Source of the DNA: Clostridia bacterium
GTDB taxonomy: Bacteria > Bacillota > Clostridia > Oscillospirales > CAG-272
Direction of reading: 5' to 3'
Length of the DNA stretch: 6,138 bases
Assembly: GCA_017612655.1 (NCBI GenBank)
Contig: JAGAFM010000043.1
Location: 1 to 6,138 of the forward strand
Of this stretch, positions 1 to 4,746 are shown one piece after another. The number at the start of each line of letters is the position of its first letter. The stretch's first letter is position 1. The position numbers and the translations under genes are program-made. The notes under the pieces are model-generated. The model was given only the letters and a program-made list of their open reading frames with translations, had not been told where the DNA came from and made no database searches.

Positions 1-840
1 CTGTGCGTTGAACAGGAACTCGCCCATGAGCTTCTTCTCGCCCGTTGCGGGATCGCGCGTGAAGGCAACGCCGGTACCGGAGTTGTCGTTCAGGTTACCG
101 AAGACCATCGGCATGACGTTGACAGCGGTGCCCCAGCTGTACGGAATGTCGTTGTCGCGGCGGTAAACGTTTGCACGCGGGTTGTCCCAGGAACGGAATA
201 CCGCGCGGATCGCTTCGTAAAGCTGAACCTTCGGATCGCTCGGGAAGTCTTCGCCGAGCTGCTTTTTATACTCAGCCTTGAACTGATTTGCCAGTTCTTT
301 CAGATCAGCGGCGGTCAGATCGACGTCGAATTTGACGCCTTTCTTTTCCTTCATGGCATCGATCAGAGCTTCGAAGTACTTCTTTCCGACTTCCATGACC
401 ACATCGGAGAACATCTGAATGAATCTTCTGTAGGAGTCGTAGACAAAGCGCTCAAACTTTGGATCCGGGTTTCCTGCGATCATCGCAGCGACGACGTCGT
501 CGTTCAGACCGAGGTTCAGAATCGTATCCATCATGCCGGGCATGGATGCGCGCGCGCCGGAACGGACCGAAACAAGCAGCGGGTTTTTGAGATCCCCGAA
601 TTTCTTGTTGTTGATCTTCTCCATCTCGGCAACGTTGGCCCAGATTTCCTTCATGATCTCGTCGTTGATTTTCTTGCCGTCTTCGTAATACTGCGTGCAA
701 GCTTCGGTTGTGATCGTGAATCCCTGGGGAACAGGCAGGCCGATATTGGTCATTTCAGCCAGGTTGGCGCCTTTTCCGCCGAGCAGTTCACGCATCTTTG
801 CGTTGCCTTCGGTAAAGAGATAGCAGTACTTTTTGCTCAT
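1..840 (-). CDS. ppdK: Pyruvate, phosphate dikinase, N-terminal third (gene runs off left edge)
   Basis: This is the first 280 codons of PPDK, the cytosolic enzyme that interconverts ATP + pyruvate + phosphate with AMP + PEP + pyrophosphate. In anaerobes it often serves as a reversible glycolytic step. The visible part lies within the N-terminal ATP-binding domain. GGKG with Lys23 is near the start, VSVRSGARASMPGMMDT spans about 90-106 and includes Arg93, RSWDNPRA follows, and the loop GTGVAFTRDP is at 255-264. Lys23 and Arg93 match the nucleotide-binding Lys22 and Arg92 of the Clostridium symbiosum enzyme, as recalled, and the whole stretch reads collinearly with that protein. Family members are about 870-880 residues, so the phosphohistidine domain and the PEP/pyruvate barrel lie outside the window. 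The ATG at 840 is chosen because GGAGGG sits 9 nt upstream. The gene has its own predicted promoter and is probably transcribed apart from pepD. Confidence 0.97.
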   Translation of the reverse strand, partial: MSKKYCYLFTEGNAKMRELLGGKGANLAEMTNIGLPVPQGFTITTEACTQYYEDGKKINDEIMKEIWANVAEMEKINNKKFGDLKNPLLVSVRSGARASMPGMMDTILNLGLNDDVVAAMIAGNPDPKFERFVYDSYRRFIQMFSDVVMEVGKKYFEALIDAMKEKKGVKFDVDLTAADLKELANQFKAEYKKQLGEDFPSDPKVQLYEAIRAVFRSWDNPRANVYRRDNDIPYSWGTAVNVMPMVFGNLNDNSGTGVAFTRDPATGEKKLMGEFLFNAQ

Positions 841-849
841 ATCGAAATA

Positions 850-855
850 CCCTCC
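850..855 (-). promoter_or_regulatory. Ribosome binding site of ppdK
   Basis: On the minus strand GGAGGG precedes the ATG at 840 with a 9-nt spacer, a near-perfect Shine-Dalgarno site. It fixes the ppdK start. The 34 nt just upstream in the mRNA (889-856) are almost pure pyrimidine, with 31 of 34 positions C or T, so the site is probably unstructured and accessible. Confidence 0.9.
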
Positions 856-884
856 AAAAAAGAAAGAATGATTGAAGAAAAGAA

Positions 885-913
885 AAAGGATGTATAAAAA
901 AACTACATCCTTT
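885..913 (-). repeat. Perfect 10-bp inverted repeat: stem-loop at the 5' end of the ppdK transcript
   Basis: AAAGGATGTA (885-894) and TACATCCTTT (904-913) are exact reverse complements around a 9-nt AT-rich loop. On the minus strand the structure lies just downstream of the predicted ppdK -10 box, so the transcript would start at or inside the first arm. It is followed by a T-rich tract (TTCTTTTCTTC). Three readings fit: a 5' stem-loop that protects the mRNA, a repressor operator overlapping the start site, or a weak intrinsic terminator for pepD read-through. The stem is only moderately GC-rich (the core 7 bp is GGATGTA), so terminator strength is doubtful. Confidence 0.7.
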
Positions 914-915
914 GA

Positions 916-944
916 ATTTTATCATAAGAGGAAGGATTTTGCAA
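916..944 (-). promoter_or_regulatory. Predicted sigma-A promoter of ppdK
   Basis: On the minus strand TTGCAA (939-944) is a partial -35 box and TAAAAT (916-921) a good -10 box, 17 bp apart. A TG one base before the -10 makes it an extended -10 promoter, which can compensate for the weaker -35. Transcription would begin near 909-910, giving a leader of about 70 nt. It gives ppdK independent expression 149 nt after the pepD stop. The prediction rests on sequence pattern alone. Confidence 0.65.
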
Positions 945-989
945 GAATTTGTCTCAAATATGCCCTTCTGTTCAAGAAAAATTCACATT

Positions 990-2444
990 TCACGTCGGGT
1001 CCCGGTAGGAAAGAAGCCTTTTCAGGAGTTCGAATGTCCGTTCGGCAGAGGCGAGATCCAGACCTTCGTCCGGTGTGTGAACGCCCCGCATGTTGGGCCC
1101 GATGGAAATCGCCGAAAGCCCCGGAACCGCATTTCGAATCACGCCGCACTCCAGTCCGGCATGGATCACCTCGATTTTCGGGTCTTCTCCGGTTATGGAC
1201 CTGTAGACGGAACAATACCTTTTTTCCGCCAGGGAAGATGGATCGTAAGCCCATCCGGGATAGGAGGAACGAATTGTATAGGAAGCTCTGTATTTCCCGG
1301 CCTGCTCGTCAATCCGGCCCAAAGCCAGCTGCCTCCCATCCTCCGTCGAATAACGCGCCAGTGCTCCGAATGAAACCAGATTTCCATCCGTACGGACAAT
1401 CCCGACGTTGCAGGAAGTCTCGACGCACCCCTCCAGATCTTTCGACCACTGGAGGACTCCCCCCGGAAGATCCCGGATCAGCCCTGTGATTCGCAGAGAA
1501 TCATCGAGAGAAAACGCCTGCTCCTCCCCTTCCCGGAAAGAACAGTCAAACCGGGCCCCCGCATTCTTTTCGTCCGGATTTGCCTCCTCTGCTTCTCGAA
1601 GAAGAGCTTTGACCCCGACTGCCGCTTCTTCAGCGCGGGATGCCGGAATTATCAGGGTAATACGACAGGAAGAAGGAATCGCATTGTCCAGCGTTCCTCC
1701 GGAAACGGACACTATCCTCGCACCAAACAGGCGGGTCATTTCGTCGGCAACTGCCCCCGCGACCCTGTGCGCGTCTGCCCTTCCCAGATGAATATCCGAT
1801 CCGGAATGACCTCCCCGAAATCCGACGACGGTAAGATCTGCAAGCGCTCCGCCTGCCGGGGTTCTTTCTCCGGAAAGGGACAGATCGACCCGCATTCCGC
1901 CTGCGCATCCGACCGTCCCGACTCCCTCGTCCTCGCTGTCCAGATTAAAAAGGACCTTTGCGCGCAGGTCTGAGTAGTCAAAGCCCGCTGCGCCGATCAG
2001 CCCGGTTTCTTCCTGGACGGTAAACAGGCACTCGAGGTCCGGATGCGAAATCGTTTCATCGGCAAGAACGGCAAGCATCATCGCAACCGCAATCCCGTTG
2101 TCGGCCCCGAGCGTTGTTCCCTTCGCCCGAAGCCATCCGTCCCGGATCTCGGGCTGAATGGGATCTTTTCGGAAATCGTGTTCTACGCCATCCGCCTTCT
2201 GGCAGACCATATCCATGTGCCCCTGGAGCAAAACAGGAGCCTCACCTGCGCAGTCCGGCGTAGCCGGCTTGCGGATCAGAACATTGTGAAGCGCGTCCGT
2301 CCGGAATTCCAGTCCGTGGGTCTTTGCAAACTCACAGAGATAGGCGGAGATCCCCTCCTCGTTGCCGGAACCCCGGGGGATTTCACAGATCGCGTAGAAG
2401 AAGGAAAAGACTTCCTGCGGATTCGGGAGTTGACTGGAAAGCAT
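990..2444 (-). CDS. pepD: Aminoacyl-histidine dipeptidase (cytosolic M20-family metallopeptidase)
   Basis: This 484-residue protein is a cytosolic di-zinc dipeptidase of broad specificity (Xaa-His and other dipeptides) that finishes peptide breakdown. The zinc site is complete. GHMDMVC supplies His76, GTTLGADNG supplies Asp115, TVQEETG supplies the general base Glu145 and the ligand Glu146, NLDSEDEG supplies Asp169, and GPNMRGVHTPDE supplies His456. These align with His80, Asp119, Glu149, Glu150, Asp173 and His461 of E. coli PepD at a nearly constant offset. The segment HAGLECG is also typical of the subfamily. Between the two halves of the catalytic domain lies the inserted lid/dimerisation region, roughly residues 185-385. 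Length matches the family (about 485). GGAGGT lies 10 nt before the ATG. The gene follows radA by 26 nt on the same strand, so it is probably co-transcribed with it, although the functions are unrelated. No convincing terminator follows its stop before the ppdK promoter. Confidence 0.96.
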   Translation of the reverse strand: MLSSQLPNPQEVFSFFYAICEIPRGSGNEEGISAYLCEFAKTHGLEFRTDALHNVLIRKPATPDCAGEAPVLLQGHMDMVCQKADGVEHDFRKDPIQPEIRDGWLRAKGTTLGADNGIAVAMMLAVLADETISHPDLECLFTVQEETGLIGAAGFDYSDLRAKVLFNLDSEDEGVGTVGCAGGMRVDLSLSGERTPAGGALADLTVVGFRGGHSGSDIHLGRADAHRVAGAVADEMTRLFGARIVSVSGGTLDNAIPSSCRITLIIPASRAEEAAVGVKALLREAEEANPDEKNAGARFDCSFREGEEQAFSLDDSLRITGLIRDLPGGVLQWSKDLEGCVETSCNVGIVRTDGNLVSFGALARYSTEDGRQLALGRIDEQAGKYRASYTIRSSYPGWAYDPSSLAEKRYCSVYRSITGEDPKIEVIHAGLECGVIRNAVPGLSAISIGPNMRGVHTPDEGLDLASAERTFELLKRLLSYRDPT

Positions 2445-2454
2445 TTTGATTTAT

Positions 2455-2460
2455 ACCTCC
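2455..2460 (-). promoter_or_regulatory. Ribosome binding site of pepD
   Basis: GGAGGT on the minus strand lies 10 nt before the pepD ATG at 2444 and occupies most of the 26-nt radA-pepD gap. The gap has no room for a separate promoter or terminator, which supports co-transcription. Confidence 0.85.
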
Positions 2461-2470
2461 GAAATCGGGT

Positions 2471-3862
2471 TCATGCCCCGAACTGTTTCAGCGTTTCAAA
2501 GATAGAACCGACCGGGACGATCTCCGCGTCCGGGAAGGACAGTTTCTTCGCCTCCGCGTTTTTCTTCGGGATCAGAATCGTCGTGAAACCCAGCCGGACG
2601 CATTCCCGAACCCGCTGCTCGATTCCGGCAACCGCCCGGACCTCTCCCGCGAGTCCCAGTTCTCCGATGGCAACGAGCCCGTCGGGGACAGGTTTGTCCC
2701 GAAGGGAAGAAATCAGGGCCAGCGCAACCGCAAGGTCTGCGGCAGGCTCCTCCAGTTTCAGTCCGCCGACGACGTTCAGGTAGGCGTCGTTTGCCGAGAA
2801 ACGCATTCCGAGCCGCTTTTCGAGAACGGCCAGAATCATTTGAAGACGGTTATAGTCGATTCCCGTGGAACTTCTCCGGGGGGAGGGAAAGAATGTCTGG
2901 GTAACCAAGGCCTGGATCTCGGCCAGAATCGGGCGGGATCCTTCGATCACACAGACCGCGCAGTTTCCCGAAACCCCTTTCGGGCGTCCGGACAGAAGCA
3001 TTTCCGAGGGGTTTGCCACTTCTTCCAGTCCCCGGTCGGTCATCTCGAATACACCGATTTCGTTGGTGGAACCGTAACGGTTCTTCACCGCGCGCAGGAT
3101 CCGGTAGCTCTGCTGCCGCTCTCCCTCGAAATACACGACGGCGTCGACCATGTGTTCGAGAACTTTCGGTCCGGCAATTCCGCCCTCTTTATTGACGTGT
3201 CCGACCAGGAGCACGGAGATTCCATCCCTCTTGGCCCGATGGATCAAGGCAAGCGCAGCCTCCTTGACCTGGGATACACTCCCCGGAGCGGAGTTGATCT
3301 CGTCGTGATAGACCGTCTGGATGGAATCGATAATCAGAATGTCCGGCTTCAGTTTGTCCGTCTGGCGGAGAATGCTCCGGAGATTGGTCTCAATGCAGAG
3401 AAACAGATTTTCTCCGCGAATGCCCAGACGTTTTGCCCGGAGTTTCAGCTGCCCCTGGGATTCCTCCCCGGATACGTAGAGCACCCGTCTCGTTTGTCCG
3501 AGCGTGGCTGAAATCTGCATCAGCATCGTCGACTTCCCGATGCCCGGCTCGCCGCTCAAAAGGACGACGGACCCGTGAACCAACCCGCCCCCGAGGACCC
3601 TGTCCAGTTCGGAGAGCCCCGTTCCGGAGCGCATGTACTCCGGAATCTCCAGCGTGTCAAAAGGAACCGCTTCCGCTCCGGTATCCACAGCATCCGAAAA
3701 CAGAGAGCGGCCTGCGGTTTTTCCGGCTCCAGCCGGATAGGAGGGTTCTTCCTCCTGTTCAACCATCGTATTCCACGCTCCGCAGGACGGACATTTCCCC
3801 ATCCATTTCGCGGAACGGAATTCGCATTCCGAACAGATAAAAACGGTTTTTGACGGCTTCAT
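2471..3862 (-). CDS. radA: DNA repair protein RadA (Sms), branch-migration ATPase
   Basis: This 463-residue RecA-like ATPase acts in homologous recombination by driving branch migration and DNA unwinding at recombination intermediates. Domains run in order. An N-terminal C4 zinc finger has Cys10-x2-Cys13 and Cys24-x2-Cys27, with the typical AKWMGKCPSCGAWNT stretch. The RecA-like core has Walker A GEPGIGKST at 104-112, SGEES at 131-135, Walker B LIIDS at 176-180, and the RadA signature KNRYG at 260-264 (KNRFG in most members, so a conservative change). The C-terminal Lon-like domain, about 285-463, includes NVVGGLKLEEPAADLAVALA and GELGLAGEVR. All hallmark residues are intact and the length is usual (about 450-460). 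The start at 3862 follows GAGG with 7-nt spacing; this site overlaps the stop of the upstream membrane gene, which implies translational coupling. The gene diverges from the Xer-like recombinase, with the membrane gene between. Confidence 0.97.
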   Translation of the reverse strand: MKPSKTVFICSECEFRSAKWMGKCPSCGAWNTMVEQEEEPSYPAGAGKTAGRSLFSDAVDTGAEAVPFDTLEIPEYMRSGTGLSELDRVLGGGLVHGSVVLLSGEPGIGKSTMLMQISATLGQTRRVLYVSGEESQGQLKLRAKRLGIRGENLFLCIETNLRSILRQTDKLKPDILIIDSIQTVYHDEINSAPGSVSQVKEAALALIHRAKRDGISVLLVGHVNKEGGIAGPKVLEHMVDAVVYFEGERQQSYRILRAVKNRYGSTNEIGVFEMTDRGLEEVANPSEMLLSGRPKGVSGNCAVCVIEGSRPILAEIQALVTQTFFPSPRRSSTGIDYNRLQMILAVLEKRLGMRFSANDAYLNVVGGLKLEEPAADLAVALALISSLRDKPVPDGLVAIGELGLAGEVRAVAGIEQRVRECVRLGFTTILIPKKNAEAKKLSFPDAEIVPVGSIFETLKQFGA

Positions 3863-3869
3863 TCGGTTG

Positions 3870-3873
3870 CCTC
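3870..3873 (-). promoter_or_regulatory. radA ribosome binding site overlapping the upstream stop codon
   Basis: On the minus strand the sequence runs AAG TGA GGC AACCGA ATG. The TGA stop of the membrane-protein gene (3874-3872) is part of the GAGG Shine-Dalgarno of radA. A ribosome ending the first gene therefore sits on the start region of the second. The site is weaker than the others in the window, consistent with radA translation depending on coupling. Confidence 0.75.
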
Positions 3874-4465
3874 ACTTCGTCTGGTCCCTGGTATTAGGCT
3901 TGATCCCGAAAATTCCGGCAATCCGGAAGTTCCGATGTCCGAGGAAATACCCCAGCCAGCAGGAAACAACGGCGGGGATCGTGGTCAGGAAGAAAATGAA
4001 AGTCGGAAGAACGTAATTTTCAACGCCTAGAGCCAGCGCCATCCGGTGCTCGGTAAAACTGATGATTCCGAGATACATTCCCTGCAAACCGCGCGCCAGG
4101 ACCGTGCAGACCGCATATGTGTTTCCCCAGGATTCGTTAGCCTGTCCGTTGAACCCGGAAATCACCAGCAGGGCGGCTATAATCAGATTCGGAACATTGG
4201 CGATCAGAGAGACCAGAACCGCGCGCAGCGGAGTCGGCGTCCTGCGGCCGGCGTCTTCGGCAATCCGATCCTTCCCGCCCACTTCCCAAAACATGAAATA
4301 GAACAGAACCAGATACAGTCCGGCGGCCAGAATTCCACCGACCAAAAGAATCGGATCGTTATTGAGCGTCGCAAAAGCGACCATCACGCCGAACAGCGCC
4401 ATCACGATCTGGTTGATCAGGCACCGGACGATATAGTACGAGTTTTCGGAAAAAAACTGCTTCAT
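3872..4465 (-). CDS. Uncharacterised multi-pass membrane protein upstream of radA
   Basis: I do not recognise the family of this 197-residue protein. It is strongly hydrophobic, with segments at about 16-33, 40-60, 81-103 and 151-175 and a weaker candidate at 117-137. The loop at 61-80 is charged (GGKDRIAEDAGRR) and the tail at 177-197 is basic. The positive-inside rule fits four spans best, with the N-terminus, the 61-80 loop and the C-terminal tail all cytoplasmic; a fifth span at 117-137 would put the basic tail outside. No cleavable signal peptide, cysteine motif or catalytic signature is evident. The ATG at 4465 follows AGGAG by 7 nt. It is the first gene of the presumed operon, with radA only 9 nt downstream and sharing its stop region. 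A link to DNA repair is suggested only by this arrangement. The gene is real on grounds of start site, promoter, length and hydrophobic pattern. Confidence 0.88.
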   Translation of the reverse strand: MKQFFSENSYYIVRCLINQIVMALFGVMVAFATLNNDPILLVGGILAAGLYLVLFYFMFWEVGGKDRIAEDAGRRTPTPLRAVLVSLIANVPNLIIAALLVISGFNGQANESWGNTYAVCTVLARGLQGMYLGIISFTEHRMALALGVENYVLPTFIFFLTTIPAVVSCWLGYFLGHRNFRIAGIFGIKPNTRDQTK

Positions 4466-4472
4466 TCCAAGG

Positions 4473-4477
4473 CTCCT
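4473..4477 (-). promoter_or_regulatory. Ribosome binding site of the membrane-protein gene
   Basis: AGGAG within AAAAGGAGCC on the minus strand precedes the ATG at 4465 by 7 nt. It is a standard strong site and supports this start over internal methionines. Confidence 0.85.
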
Positions 4478-4525
4478 TTTCCCGTTTCCCGTCCGTCTCC
4501 GGACAAGATATTGTTCACCTTTTCC

Positions 4526-4554
4526 ATTGTATCACAAGCATGCGAAAAAAGCAA
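4526..4554 (-). promoter_or_regulatory. Predicted sigma-A promoter of the membrane protein-radA-pepD operon
   Basis: On the minus strand TTGCTT (4549-4554) and TACAAT (4526-4531) are 17 bp apart. The -10 box is good and the -35 is a partial match (TTG plus weak positions). Transcription would begin near 4519, giving a leader of about 54 nt. An 8-bp inverted repeat (4541-4563) straddles the -35 box and upstream spacer, so a protein bound there would block RNA polymerase. Confidence 0.6.
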
Positions 4555-4563
4555 CTTTTCGCA
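4541..4563. repeat. 8-bp inverted repeat with 7-bp centre: candidate operator or recombinase-binding site
   Basis: TGCGAAAA (4541-4548) and TTTTCGCA (4556-4563) are perfect reverse complements around the 7-nt centre AAGCAAC. The right arm is shared with a second inverted repeat, TTTTCG-CAA-CGAAAA (4556-4570). The element GCAAC recurs 10 bp apart (4551 and 4561), one helical turn. The first repeat covers the -35 box of the leftward promoter, and the cluster lies between the two divergent promoters. Paired arms around a 6-8 bp centre are the layout of tyrosine-recombinase core sites, and the layout also fits a dimeric repressor operator. Nothing in the sequence decides between the two. Confidence 0.5.
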
Positions 4564-4601
4564 ACGAAAAACGGGGCTTTGCCCGATCAGAATTTACATT
4601 C

Positions 4602-4630
4602 TTGACACAATGAAAAGGATGTGATATAAT
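4602..4630 (+). promoter_or_regulatory. Perfect-consensus sigma-A promoter of the recombinase operon
   Basis: TTGACA (4602-4607) and TATAAT (4625-4630) are both exact consensus hexamers with the optimal 17-bp spacer. Transcription should begin near 4637, giving a leader of about 110 nt before the ATG at 4747. It faces away from the leftward promoter; the two -35 boxes are 47 bp apart, and the inverted-repeat cluster lies mainly between them. Confidence 0.88.
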
Positions 4631-4633
4631 CGA

Positions 4634-4746
4634 TTGGAACGAGGCGGTTTCGCCCGTTTTTCCCTTCCCGTTTCCAACGGTCTTGTCCTCCCCCGGAAAC
4701 GGCCGTGCCTAAGGAGGATCAGAATCGGAGAGAGGCGTGGAAGAAG
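4634..4746 (+). promoter_or_regulatory. Structured leader of the recombinase mRNA (candidate RNA-level control)
   Basis: Several short complementary segments compete here. TTGGAACG (4634-4641) can pair with CGTTTCCAA (4669-4677) with one bulged T. That pairing encloses a 4-bp GGCG/CGCC hairpin (4643-4654), with a T5 run at 4657-4661. Alternatively CCGTTTCC (4668-4675) pairs perfectly with GGAAACGG (4695-4702). These two pairings exclude one another. In addition TCCTCC (4686-4691) is complementary to GGAGGA (4713-4718), which belongs to the strongest Shine-Dalgarno-like block in the leader. The stems are short and could be chance in a GC-rich leader, so regulation is an inference. No known riboswitch class is recognised. 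Confidence 0.35.

Noticed and set aside
872..1489. 205-codon plus-strand open frame starting in the ppdK-pepD gap
   Set aside because: Most of it is antisense to pepD, it begins inside the ppdK leader, and its composition is low-information and basic. No promoter or domain supports it.
2043..2783. 246-codon plus-strand open frame across the pepD-radA junction
   Set aside because: It is antisense to two clearly identified genes with intact catalytic motifs, has no recognisable domain and no good ribosome site. Its amino-acid mix is the arginine/serine/proline-rich type produced by reading GC-rich genes backwards.
2840..3511. 223-codon plus-strand open frame inside radA
   Set aside because: It is fully antisense to RadA, whose Walker and KNRYG motifs explain the sequence. 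No independent start signals are seen.
4613..4622. AAAAGGATGT shared between the recombinase promoter spacer and the ppdK stem-loop (884-893)
   Set aside because: A shared 10-mer is expected many times by chance in 6 kb on two strands. One copy is in a palindrome and the other is not, so a common regulator is not supported.
4643..4661. GGCG/CGCC hairpin plus T5 as a stand-alone terminator in the recombinase leader
   Set aside because: The stem is only 4 bp and two bases separate it from the T run, which is too weak to call a terminator. It is kept only as part of the leader description.
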